Program-made: the position numbers and the translations under genes
Notes under the pieces: generated by a model
What the model was told of the DNA's origin: nothing
The model's database searches: none
Seen by the model: the letters and a program-made list of their open reading frames with translations, nothing else
Part shown: in pieces, positions 1 to 10,804 of the stretch
Position numbering within the stretch: the first letter of the stretch is position 1
Layout: each line of letters starts with the position of its first letter
Source of the DNA: Hypsibius dujardini
Lineage: Eukaryota > Tardigrada > Eutardigrada > Parachela > Hypsibiidae
DNA length: 64,000 nucleotides
Reading direction: 5' to 3'
Assembly: GCA_001579985.1 (NCBI GenBank)
Contig: LRSR01003474.1
Span: forward strand, 1-64,000

Positions 1-50
1 GTCTGCTTGTCTGTCTGTCTGTCTGTCTGGGTGTTTGTCAGTCTGTTTGC
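1..50. repeat. (CTGT)n microsatellite in POLH intron
   Basis: Tetranucleotide CTGT/GTCT repeats fill the intron up to the pyrimidine-rich acceptor ending at 59. The array is cut by the window edge. Confidence 0.85.
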
Positions 51-59
51 TTTTTATAG

Positions 60-578
60 GAACTCCGCGAAGACATCCTGGCAGAGACTCAATTCCACTG
101 TTCCGCTGGGATATCCTACAGTAAGACTCTCGGCAAGCTCTGCTGTGGAATTAACAAGCCTCGGAAGCAGACAGTCCTTCCAGCTGACGCGGTGGGAGCC
201 CTCTTCGCCAAGACCAACATCACCGATGTTCGCGCACTCGGCGGGAAGTTGGGCAAGCTGATCGTGGAGAACCTCGGAATCACCACCATGGGAGAACTCT
301 GCCAAGTGCCCAAAGCCAGTCTGTTGCGGTATTTTGACTTGAAGACCGCCGACTGGCTCATGAGCATCTCCAGAGGGAAGGATAATGAGACCGTTCAGGC
401 GAGAGACCAACCCAAGTCCATCGGATGTAGTAAGAACTTTACGGGCAAGAATGAGTCACTCAAGACGCGAGAGGACGTTCGAATGTGGCTGAGCCACTTC
501 TGCTGCGAACTGTCTGTAAGTGCTGTGGCGAAACAGAGAGGCAGACCGGCAGACAGACAGACAAACAGGCAAACAGGC

Positions 579-615
<37 letters not shown>

Positions 616-1482
616 GGAAGATAGGCAGGCAGGCAGGCAGTTAGACAGATAGACAGATAGACAGACAAGCAGACTGATTGACTGACTGAATGACAGACTG
701 GGTCAGTATTTTTGTAAATCTTTTTTTCAGAAGCGTCTGAAGAAGGATCAAGCTGAATCCAACCGGACCGCCACTTTGCTGACCATCTACTGCACCTTCC
801 TCGACAACGGCTCCCGGAAGCAATTCTCCAAGTGCGCCCCCTTGACTTCATACGAGCAAGAAGACATGACCAACGATGGCTTCGCGGTGGCCGACCGCGC
901 CATGACTTCCCTCGGCTTTGAGAACGGCCGGTACACTCACCACCTCATCACTCTGGGCATCACCGCCTCCAAAATGAAGGACGGCCTCCTCAATTCCTCC
1001 AACCGGATTGAGTCGTATTTTAACAAGAGTCCCAAAAAGGAATTGCCACTGCCTGAAGCGGATGGGGCGATGTCAGAAGTTGAAGGTGATCTGCCTGAGA
1101 GTCCTGTTGGGCAAGAGAAGGAGGACGTGGAGGCAGACGAAGATGAGTGCCAGATTTTGGCTGTTAATCCGAACACATTTCCATCCAATGAAGTGAAGGC
1201 TCAATCGAAAGCGATGAAAGTAGCGGACTGCCGTCCGACGACATCAAAAGGGGAATCCTCGAGGAAATTCGTAGATCAGCCGCCGGGAGAGGAGGATTCT
1301 GCTTCTAAAATTCGAATGCAGACAGAGAAATTGTGTATGTAAACATTCAATAAACATCCGTTACGCGTATTGTCTTTTAGTTCATTGGTTTGTCTGTCTG
1401 TCTCTTTGTCTCTTTGTCTGTCTTTTTGTCTGTCTCTGTGTCTGTCTTTCTCTTTGTCTGACTGACTAACTGACTGTCTAAC

Positions 1483-1519
<37 letters not shown>

Positions 1520-1850
1520 GTTTGTTTGTCTGACTGTCTGACTGACTGACTGTCTGTTTGTACATTCTTGCGCATTGTCTGTTTCAGTGTACCCTGATTT
1601 CAAGATCCATCGGTGTGACCGTGAGGGATGTGAGCAGATCATCTGGTACCACAGCATGCAAGCCGAGCACGCAGACTATCACGTGGCCAAAGATCTGAGC
1701 GAGCAGCTCGATCTCGAAGACAGTGGCGCACCGCGAAAGAAGTTGAAACTGCAGGATGTTGCTGTGGTCAAGAAGCCCAACAAGTCTTCCTCACCTGGTA
1801 GTGGGAGTCGCTCAACACTAGACCGCTTTTTAGTCAAGAAGACGCTCTAG
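60..1850 (+). CDS. POLH: DNA polymerase eta, 3' part of gene (partial at left edge)
   Basis: Y-family translesion polymerase that bypasses UV photoproducts at stalled replication forks in the nucleus. Three exons are visible: 60-515, 731-1334 and 1588-1850, joined by GT-AG introns in compatible phase (about 440 residues). The first exon holds the end of the palm and thumb (CSAGIS, INKPRKQT, LGGKLG, IGCSKNF), which I recognise from vertebrate Pol eta. The second holds the little-finger domain and an acidic linker with SYFNK-type context. The last exon holds a UBZ ubiquitin-binding zinc finger (CDREGCEQ then EHADYHVA, giving C-C-H-H with the Asp that contacts ubiquitin) and a C-terminal PIP-like box (STLDRFLVKK) for PCNA. 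The N-terminal catalytic exons lie left of the window. The frame is undamaged. Identity is firm from the combination of thumb, UBZ and PIP. Confidence 0.93.
536..690. repeat. (GACA)n microsatellite in POLH intron
   Basis: Imperfect GACA/GGCA repeats occupy most of the 215-bp intron between the donor at 516 and the acceptor at 730. It is the same motif as the flanking introns but on the opposite strand. Confidence 0.9.
1388..1560. repeat. (CTGT)n microsatellite in POLH intron
   Basis: Imperfect CTGT/CTGA repeats fill the last POLH intron (donor 1335, acceptor ending 1587). Confidence 0.9.
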
Positions 1851-2488
1851 TGTCACATGATTTTACTTAATTTCTCTTCCAGACTTGATCTTGCGCTACA
1901 GTTTTTCTTCCAGTTCTACAACTAGTTATAATTCCTAATTTTTGTAATTGTGGGTGTGAGATATACCCTGTGGATAATGAAAGTGCCCCACCCCGCCCCA
2001 TACGGGACACACAACGGACGCACAACGGACGGGCGAATGGGCAGCATTAGGGGGCAAAATAATAAGAGCGCTATTTGGGGCATTGGCGATGTGCACAAGG
2101 AGGGTTAAATAGTTAGGCTCCTATTATGCACTTGGAGGGGTAAAATAGCCGGGATGTTACTGGGCCCCGAAGTGGGGGGGGGGTAGAATAGTCACTCTGA
2201 ACTTTTATGGACAAGCACCACGTTTTGCCGTTTGTACCTGCTTGTTAAGCTCAATGACAGAGAGAGAGAGAAAGAGAGAGACCATTGTTGCAGGATGTAT
2301 CAAAGTTCACTGATATCGATTCCAATGAAACCGAGCATACAGTCAGCACACGTGTGTTTGTATAAGTTCTCCTGTAGGTGTTTGCACCGAAACCAGTGCC
2401 GGAAAGACGAATATGCTCGGAGGAATTCTTCAACTTCTTTTTCCTGCTTCGGTTTCATGTTTAATTAGCAGATGATTGAGGCAGAAGG
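1851..2488. other. intergenic, G/C-rich low-complexity tracts
   Basis: No gene seen. Contains G-rich runs (about 1980-2190) and a purine-rich AGAGAG tract at 2260-2280. A GCATTAGGGGGC motif recurs inside the next gene's first intron, so a small degenerate repeat is possible. Confidence 0.5.
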
Positions 2489-5400
2489 ATGGATGAGACC
2501 GGGGAATTCATTGTGGATGGTCACACCGTGAGGTACACTATTACAGACGTCTTGGGATTGGGCTCATTCGGGGTGGTACATCGAGCAACAGCGAAAGCGT
2601 GGGAGAAAAGCGACACTGAGACAGCTGACTCCATCGAATTGGCGGTCAAATCTTTGTTCATAGCTGGTTCTCATTCCCCGGAGTCAGACGGTCAGCTAAC
2701 CAAAGAATTGGAGGTTGTCCTCAAACTTCGACACCCCAACCTTGTGCGGTATTTCACGACGTTCGGACGCGCTCCTCGCCTCCCCAATGAACGACCAACT
2801 TGGGTCATCGTTATGGAATACTGTACAGGTATGGCTACTAGAATGTATTATTTATTCCATTATTATCCGACTAATAAGAAGCGCGGCAATCTTGAAGGCC
2901 TAATTTGGGGGGGGGGGCGAATATCGAATAAAATAAGGGGCGAGCATGTATTGATTTATAAAAAAAAACAAGTTGCCCTCATAGGTCGCATTAGGGGGCT
3001 TTCCCCTCAATTTAGCTAAGTAGGGGAGTTGCCCCAGTGCCCTACCCTTATGCTTCCGGGGCAATGGGGAACTGCAGTTGCTAATTCAGAAAATGTTGGC
3101 AGGGGGTTGTACTAAAATTCAGAAAGTTAGCTTTTTTTGCTCGGGAAGGACCGTTTCTAATAAAATATAGGAGTGATTCTAGCTAAACTGGAATTTTGTC
3201 TCCGGTTTATGCGGAAGATTTTAAGAACACGCCCCCCCCCGCGAGTTTATTTAATAACTAACTGGTTTGTTTCCAGGTGGAAATCTGGCGAAATTCTTGA
3301 TCGACACACCAACTCTCTCGGCTGACGAGGTGTTGACCTATTACAAACAAATTCTCAATGGACTTGCTTGCTTACATGAACACAAATTGATTCACGCAGA
3401 CATCAAGCCGGAAAACATTGTAGTGAGCAAGTCCTTGTCCGGCGACATCGTCCTGAAGATCTGTGATATGGATGATCCAATCCTTCTTGCGGGAAGTGTC
3501 ACCATATCCGATGACGTGAAGGATGTCCGCGGATCGGCGCCATACTTCTCCCCTGAAATGGCCGCTAAATGGGGATACAGGATGGGTGGTGGGCGGGATG
3601 GTAAAACTGGTCGAACGACCGATATTTGGAGCCTGGGGTGTGTGGTGCTAGACCTGGCCTCGGCTCTGCCCACTGCTACAAATCGGGTCGTAAAATTCAT
3701 TAAACAAATCGTGTCGAGCACGTCGGCGAGTGAAATCAATTTTAAGAGCTTAATTGTGAAGACTGGCACCTCAGCTGAAGAGATCATCCGTTTTATCGTC
3801 GAAGGAGGGATACGACACGTTCCGGAGAGCCTTCCGCCAAATTTGAAAGCTGTTGTTTTCAATTGTCTACAGGTACGAGATTCCAAACACAGGTAACAAA
3901 AGTAGGTTTTCGAAAACTACCTTTACAAACATCCCCACACCCACTCATGGTATATCACGTGTTCCAATCTGCAAGGACTCTAAATTGAGTGTCTCTCGAC
4001 AGGTGAATCCCCAGAACAGACCGTCGGCAGAGCAACTCTTAGCCGCGGTTGAGGGCGGCGACCTATCGTATTTAATGAATGATCCCATCACGGAATTGGA
4101 GTTGATTAACATGCGGGCTCAAGTCCACACCGCTTCTGTCGAAATTAAACCCGACGTAGACGGAATCGTCTGCATTACAAAAGCAAACAACCAGACACTT
4201 CCTCATGCAGACGAACATTATAAGCCTGACTTGAGGACTCTCCTCAACCGATTCCACGACTTGAAACGGAATCGACTTTTAAACATCCACTGTTTCGGTC
4301 TGCAAAATCTTCCGCAATTGCTGGATCGAGTGTCGGAAAAAATTGCAATTTTAACATTCGAAGGCCGACACTGGTCCAGTAGTTGCCTGCAAGGCATTTC
4401 ACTGCCTAACCTTTTAGAACTGTCATTTCATCAAAGTTTCGACATTATCTTAGAGAAAGCCCATTTTGTGAACTTGCCAGCCGTTCGTTCGCTTGCTTTC
4501 CGACAGTGCACTTTCCGGTTCATCGAAGAAAATGTCTTTGCTCAGCTACCGTGTCTGCAGTACGTTGGGCTGAGCCTCGACTGGACAGTTGAGAAACTCG
4601 ATCGTCTGTCTCCCAGTGACATTTCGTCCTTACATCAGCTGGAATTCGGGCCAGAGTATGATTGGTTACGCAGATACTTTCAAGAGGAGAAAAATGTTTC
4701 TTTAACAACGGATAAAAAAGTCGGAGAGCTTTGGTGCATCGGTAGCGCCAAAAGTTGTGCTTACGAATCACAAGTTTTGACTCTGCCTGAATTGAATAAG
4801 ACCTTCGAGGATTCTGTTGTCAATCTTCCCTGTTTCACAATGGAACCATATTCGAGCGAAGAAATAGAAGCCCTCGTCAGCCACTTTTTTCCCGAAGTGT
4901 TGATCTCGTTTTCGGTAAACAGCCCATGGTATGTCACGTGGGATTGGAACAACTCTCCAGAAGACATTCATGGACTTTTAGTCCTGCTGATTCGTTTAGA
5001 CAAAAAGCATCCCATAAAACTGGAAATCATCGAGAGTCCCTATCCAACGGAAGAATCAATGAGCGCGCCTTTATTAGCACGAGTTTTATCTCCGGTCTCG
5101 GAACAAATTTGTATACTGATATATCGTGCTACTAACTCAACGTTTGACGTGCGAAAACTTGAGGGTCTTCAGCTGCCAAATCTTTTGGAACTACGTCTGG
5201 AACAGTGGGATGATGTTCGTTTGACGAAGAACTGCTTCAACAAATTCCCGCAACTTCGGTCGCTAATCTTGCAAAACTGCACTGTGGCTCACCTGGAGGA
5301 GAACTTGTTCGAAACGGCTTCATGCCTTAAATTTGTGGCACTTGATTATCGAACCACGAGTGAACGTTATGACTATAGACAGAGGGAGGCGCAAAAAATG

Positions 5401-5574
5401 GCGGCCAACTACGCACGACGACACGTTTCGCCGGAATATCAGTGGCTGCGAGACTACTTTGAGAGGAACCTGCATCTCGGGCAGGCGAAAAAAGAAGGTG
5501 AAGTGTGGCAATTTCGCCGGGGTAAATATTGTTATCTGAGTGACGCGTTCATATCGGCCGAACTGGAGCCATAA
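2489..5574 (+). CDS. MAP3K-like protein kinase fused to duplicated leucine-rich-like module (paralog 1)
   Basis: Three exons, 2489-2828, 3277-3872 and 4003-5574, splice in phase to about 835 residues. The N-terminal third is a Ser/Thr kinase domain: glycine loop GLGSFGVV (23-30), ATP lysine AVK (K54), catalytic loop HADIKPEN (153-160), DFG position reading CDMDD (176-180), then GSAPYFSPEM and TDIWSLGCVV. The HRD Arg is Ala and the DFG Gly is Asp, while the catalytic Lys, Asp and Asn are kept, so activity is plausible but not certain. The C-terminal two thirds contain two copies of a module made of LPNLLEL leucine-rich-like strands, an EENxF turn and a WLRxYF...GExW closing motif. There is no signal peptide. 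The next gene is a tandem paralog with the same architecture. The second ORF-like extension after 3872 was rejected because the phase-0 junction to 4003 gives NRPSAEQL, matching the paralog. The substrate is unknown. Confidence 0.85.
2829..3276 (+). other. first intron of kinase paralog 1
   Basis: A 448-bp GT-AG intron, much longer than the 185-bp equivalent in the paralog. It holds G and C homopolymer runs (about 2908-2919 and 3232-3240) and no recognisable element. Confidence 0.7.
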
Positions 5575-6162
5575 TAATGCTCCCCCACACCCCACCAACG
5601 TGATTTCTCTCACTACCCATTGTGTGCATTGTTGACTGTTATATCTCAAAGTTCAGTGCATGTTTAACTGCCCTATAAATGCAGTCCAAACAAAAAAGAT
5701 TTCTAAACTCGAACTTGGAAGTTTCATGTTGTGATTTCCCTGTTTTCGCTTACAATTCGGCATGCTATGGTTCCAGTTATTTGCAGGGTAGATGAATGAA
5801 GGTATGAAACACATTATCTCTCCGTGAACGATATCTTTTCCCCTCCACAAACTTCTGGTTGTACGACAATATTATTCAACTAACAATCGATCGGAATATT
5901 CTGAGTTTTAAATATATGTTTCTGGCTTGCCAGTACATGTGGTGACTCAAGTCCATTATTGGTAATCTGATTATTATTTAGAAAATTCAGTTATAAATCT
6001 CGCTATGGTCGTGGCTTGTGATCCCATTTTCCAGTTTTCTGATTCAGTCTTTTTATGTTGCCGCCGATGCATCATTGCTTTCCTGACCGTCCGAACATCA
6101 CGATTGCTTGATTAGGACCAGATTACGCGCTAGTGATTGTGGATTCCAAATTACACGTAAAG
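5575..6162. other. intergenic between the two kinase paralogs
   Basis: No gene or element recognised. It must contain the 3' end of the first kinase gene and the promoter of the second. No clear TATA box stands out. Confidence 0.5.
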
Positions 6163-8843
6163 ATGGCGGACAGTAAGCAGAAGATTTTTTTCGTACAATC
6201 CGTCGAGTACAGGGTTTCGGACCCGATTGGGGAAGGACGCTTTGGTCAAGTCTTCCAAGCTAAAGCGACGTCACCGGACCCGGGGTCAGGTCAAACTTGT
6301 CCCGATTTGGCTGTGAAACTCCTCAACAGCGTCACAGCGAAGGGTGACAATCATTTTCGCCAAAAAATGGACCGACTTATCCTGCTGCAGCACCCCAATT
6401 TGATCCGGTACTTTGCTATCGAAAGCATCCACGGTCTAGACTTTTCAGAAGAGGCTTTGAAAAGTTTGATCATCATGGATTACTGCAACGGTAGGTTCGC
6501 TTATTTGTGGAGTGTTTCCCGTAACGAGTACACCACCATTAAACCTCTAAAGAAATACTCTATATATCATAATTTTAGTATGAACTACGACTTCACTTCA
6601 CGAAACTATTCTGATATTAACGATTGGTCACTTTAGAAAGCAATTGCTGTGATGGATCCGTTGTATTTTTAATAGGCGGTTCTTTACACAGTTGGTTGAA
6701 GACCACGGAATTATCCGAAGAAGAGGTCACACAAAACGCTGACCAACTTATTCAAGGTATCGCATACATCCATGAGCAAGGCATCGTTCACACCGATCTC
6801 AAACCTCAAAACATCATGCGGCACTGCGTCAGCAGCAGCGAAGTCCTGTTAAAAATTTGCGATATGGATGACGCTATTCTATTGGAAAGTACGAATACTC
6901 TTTCGACCGACATCCCCGGCCAGCGGGGATCAGCGGCCTATTTCTCACCGGAAATGGCCGGCCGGTATAGCCCTCGTTCGGGCAGTGCATTGAGCGTCAT
7001 TGGACGCAAAACGGACATTTGGAGCTTCGGTTGTGTAGTGTTGGACATGGCACTGGCACCCTCTGATGAGATGGAGTTCGTTATGCCTTCTCGTGGAGCT
7101 CATGTCAAAGCAGACAGCAAAGAAAGCATGCTGGTGGATAAATGGACAAAATCGGATGACATTATCGCTTATATCAACGCAGGAGGAATACGAAAAGTTC
7201 CCGAATCGTTGACGTCATTTGTAAAATCTTTGGTTTTTGCGTGCTTCCAAATAAACCCATCTCATCGACCGTCAGCAGAACGTATTCGAACTGCAATACA
7301 GAATAAATCGAGTGAAGAGGCTCCCTTTGGTGTGTTTGAAATGGTCAGGAATGAAGAATTACAGAACAAGGTGGCAGAAAAATCCGACGTCAAGGCTGAA
7401 GTCCTACCAGATCAGGATGGTTTGATTCACGTTTGGAGCAACTGGAGTCTAAGGAGGTACTGCATGAAAGATCTGTTTATTGATCTTAAATACAAAAAGA
7501 TGCTGTACGTTCAATTGAACCGACAGGGCATAAATCTTCATCGGCTGTTTGAAAATGTTTACGATCGCGTCGCGGTATTGCATCTAAAGTTCGACGGGAA
7601 AGTGAAAAACTCTTCCTGGTCGAGCGGAATCCTGGCCGATGCTCATCTGCCTCATTTGTTGGAACTATCTTTCACGGATATTTACGGGATGGTTTTAGAA
7701 GTTGGACATTTTAGCGGATTTCCCCGACTACGAGCGCTGGTCTTCACGCGATGTCGAATTCGATTTATGGAAGACAATTTTTTAAGGGTGCGAAATCCCG
7801 TTGGCCTTTTAAATTAATATATTTCTGATACTGTCATCTGATTGTAGGATATTCCTGATCTACAATATGTGGGACTCAACATCGGCTGGAACAGTACAGA
7901 AGCTGCCCTCAACACGGACAACGAAGCACAGTGGCACTTTCGGCAAATCCGTTTTAGCAAAGAGTACAGCTGGCTACGTGAGTACTTCCAGGCAAATCCT
8001 CACCTTACATCGCCAAAGAGGCCCGGCGAAGTTTGGTGCATCGGCAGCGCGAGAAACCCTGAATGGTTTGAAAACGAACTGATCTATCCTGATCATCAGT
8101 GGGAATTCCTGGAGGAAAATTTGATTCGAGTGCCCCAGTTTCACATGGGAAATTACTCCGAAGAGGATGTCCTTCTCTTGCTGAGCACATTGCACCCTGA
8201 AGTCTTAGTGGAGTTGGGTCGTAGTCATCCCTGGTTCGTTTGTTGGGATAAAGCAAATGATCCAGCTGATATTGAGGCTGTTCTTAGCACAATAGTGACC
8301 TTTGGGAAAGGTCATCCAATTCATGTGGAAATAACGGGTTATCAATGGTCGATTTGTCCTGCATTGCTTCCGGCAGCGGAATATATATCAAATCTGACAT
8401 TTTTTCAACACGACAATTTCCGAAGCGACATTCTGAAAGATCTTGTGCTACCGAACCTGGTGGAGCTGTGTGTTTTTAACTGTTTCAATGTCTCTTTTCG
8501 GAAAGGTCATTTCCTGGGGTTACCCAATCTTCGAGCATTGATCCTACATCAATCCACAGCGACGTACATTGAAGAAAATGTTTTCGCTGAAATCGAATCA
8601 ATAAGGTATATCCACTTAAAATATTACATGGTGGAGGAGGATTACAGCGGAGATGAGGCCGGGGATGTATACAACTGTACGCTTCAACGGTCGGAGGAGT
8701 ACGGGTGGTTGCGAGATTACCTGCAATTAAATCCTCATTTAGTCGAAGGGAAGCCAAAAGGCAAGCTGTGGCAGTTTCGACGTGGAAAGTACTATTACCA
8801 AAGTCATTGTTTTCAATTGGAGGACGCGTTCGATTTTATTTAG
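6163..8843 (+). CDS. MAP3K-like protein kinase fused to duplicated leucine-rich-like module (paralog 2)
   Basis: Exons 6163-6490, 6676-7787 and 7848-8843 splice in phase to about 811 residues. The ATG at 6163 has a good context (aagATGG) and aligns with the start of paralog 1. Kinase motifs: GEGRFGQV (23-30), AVK (K52), HTDLKPQN (148-155), CDMDD at the DFG position, GSAAYFSPEM and TDIWSFGCVVLDM. The HRD Arg is Thr and the DFG is again altered, so the change predates the duplication. The C-terminal half repeats the LPHLLEL/LPNLVEL strands, MEDNF/EENVF turns and the WLRxYxxxNPHL...GExWxIG/GKLWQF closing motifs twice. The first intron interrupts the same Gly codon after the hinge (YCN-G) as in paralog 1. 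The second intron is not shared, since paralog 1 has its own at a different place. It is probably cytoplasmic. Ligand and pathway are unknown. Confidence 0.86.
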
Positions 8844-9194
8844 TTTGCAAATGTACTTGAAACTTTCCGTGCGAATGACACAAATCTGTTCAGACTAGCA
8901 AGAGATCCCCGAGCCTTCCATTCCTGTGCTCGATTTATTGCATCACTATATCATCTTTTTGGGGCAAACACAATATATATATGACGCTCGATGGTTTCTA
9001 CGAAATACGCGGTCGGAATCTTCAGAAAAGTTAAAACCTCATACTTGACGTGTTTGTGGAGAAGTAATTCAATCCACAACATCGTCGCTTTCGAGTTTGC
9101 TAGAAGTAGATATCCCTTTGATTTCATGTTTTGTGCCGGGTCCATATCACGAGAAAACAATCTTTGCAAAAAAGTCTATAATACCGTTGGCACA
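8844..9194. other. intergenic
   Basis: No gene seen. Presumed 3' region of kinase paralog 2. Confidence 0.5.
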
Positions 9195-9676
9195 GGGGCT
9201 CCCTTAAAATCCTTTTGGGTCGGAACCAGAACCCCTAAAAGATGGTCAGAGGTGGCAAAGGGCAAAAAGCCCTTTCTTCAAAACTGAACTCAAAATTCAG
9301 CTCGCTCACCCTGAGGCCGAATAAATTTCCAGCCCCCCCCCCGGTGCCAAAAGATTTTTAAAAAATTGGTTTTTCATTAAATTTAGCCATAACTGAATCT
9401 TCTTGACTTTGCTTGTGCTTTTTTTGATCGATTTCCTATTTTGGACTAAAACATTCAAATTTGGTGCAAAAACGGAAGTTTGTGAAGAGGCTTTAAAATT
9501 ACAGGAGGCCCATGGAAATTAGACCCTACGACCCCCACAAGTTTTGAAAGGACCAGTAACAGCGGGCCGAATTTTGAAGTGAGTTTTTAAAAAAATTGCT
9601 TTTTCCCCATGTGCCAAACCCCTTGGGCCAAATCTCAGGGGGTGCTGGTTCCCATTTGCGGATTATAAACAAGCCT
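9195..9676. mobile_element. foldback MITE, family 1, copy 1 (diverged)
   Basis: The left end (ggggctccctt... ggtcggaacca... acccct) and the right end (...ggggtgctggttccc...ataaacaagcc) are imperfect inverted copies, with degenerate arms reaching inward. It matches three copies at 53155, 55415 and 57878 in end sequence (CCTTAC-GGTCGGAACC-GGACCCCTAGGG type) and in length. There is no coding capacity. This is the most diverged copy in the window. Confidence 0.6.
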
Positions 9677-10501
9677 CTACCGGTTGGAATATGTAACAAA
9701 TATCAAAAATTATGTCCCACTTCTGTCTTGACAATACTGATACCGTAACGTACCTTCCACTCCAATCGATCGGGCCAACGAAGGGCTAGTATATTGTGCT
9801 CCTCATGAGTACCTTTCCCGAAACAGCTTTCACACAGATCATAGTCGGGATGCTCTATGCATTCTTAAATCAATCCTTCCGGACACGGTCTTATGATGAA
9901 ACTCGCTTTTAGAGTGTGAGCGAAGCCATAGCCATGCACTGCCAGCCCATTCAAATCGTCGTAGGGTTCATTTCCCTCAAACGTCGCGTTGCGTGATCTA
10001 CGAGCGGGGTGTATGGGGTTATTGTTAGCACTGGTGGAGATTACTGCAAAAACGATTGAATGAAACACGGCCGAAGAACTGAGACTTCAAGAGACGGGCA
10101 AATTTAGTATCATCCCTGGAGACGCCCATACCCTTTTGCAATCGTTGGAGGTTTGGATGCTCTGTTAGTTTTGATTGATTAATTCTTTGATTAAGTCTGT
10201 TTTTTTTCTCTGGCATATGCACACAATTCACTTGTGTTTTTTGGAGCTGTCCGCTCGTGTTATTGATCCATTTAGTCATTCTATTCAATCACCCGAATGT
10301 TGTAAGCCTACTTGACCAGGTGGTATTATCTTCATTTCTGCCCATCATACTTGCTACCTTACCTTACCAGTAAGCCTACCTGGACTCACTCTTTCTCTTA
10401 TCACATTCAATTGCTTTCACAACAAAAAAGCGGCTTGTCGTTTGGTGACTCTGACCTGTAGTGTGGCTTTCTACTAGACGCCGAATCTCCTCCACACCGC
10501 C
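9677..10501. other. intergenic
   Basis: No gene or element recognised. The last 60 bases may be leader of the small gene at 10502. Confidence 0.45.
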
Positions 10502-10747
10502 ATGAGTATTTTTGGATTGTCTCAGCAACTGAAAGCGGACGGGGTGCTTTTTACCATTCAGATCGTCGTGGACCCGATTCTGTTCCCTATCGCGTTGCGA
10601 GGACTGCGGGATGCCGTTGGGGCTCTGGTTGACGAGAAACTGCGCAGCCTTAAGAAAGGGCGATTGTGTGCAATTTGGCCGAAGAAGCAGGGCTCTAGCC
10701 AGGCTCCCAAAAAAAATGAAAGTTCACCGGGCGAAGAGATTACGTAG
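10502..10747 (+). CDS. hypothetical 81-residue protein
   Basis: Single open frame starting with a strong Kozak context (accgccATGAG). The N-terminal half is hydrophobic and amphipathic (VLFTIQIVVDPILFPIALRGL), followed by a basic, low-complexity C-terminus (KKGRLCAIWPKK, KKNESS). A polyadenylation hexamer AATAAA lies at 10799-10804, 52 bases after the stop, which supports a complete short gene. No family is recognised. The reverse strand also has an open frame over this stretch, but with no comparable start context. It could be a membrane-associated micropeptide or chance. Confidence 0.4.
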   Translation: MSIFGLSQQLKADGVLFTIQIVVDPILFPIALRGLRDAVGALVDEKLRSLKKGRLCAIWPKKQGSSQAPKKNESSPGEEIT

Positions 10748-10798
10748 AACCTTTCAGTGTAATGGCTGATATCGAGGAATTTTCCTGGTAATGACGGC

Positions 10799-10804
10799 AA
10801 TAAA
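10799..10804 (+). terminator. polyadenylation signal AATAAA
   Basis: Canonical hexamer 52 bases past the stop of the 81-residue frame. Confidence 0.45.

Noticed and set aside
456-851. Long reverse frame with Cys-Leu-Ser-Val repeats over POLH
   Set aside because: Produced by translating the GACA microsatellite and the antisense of POLH exons.
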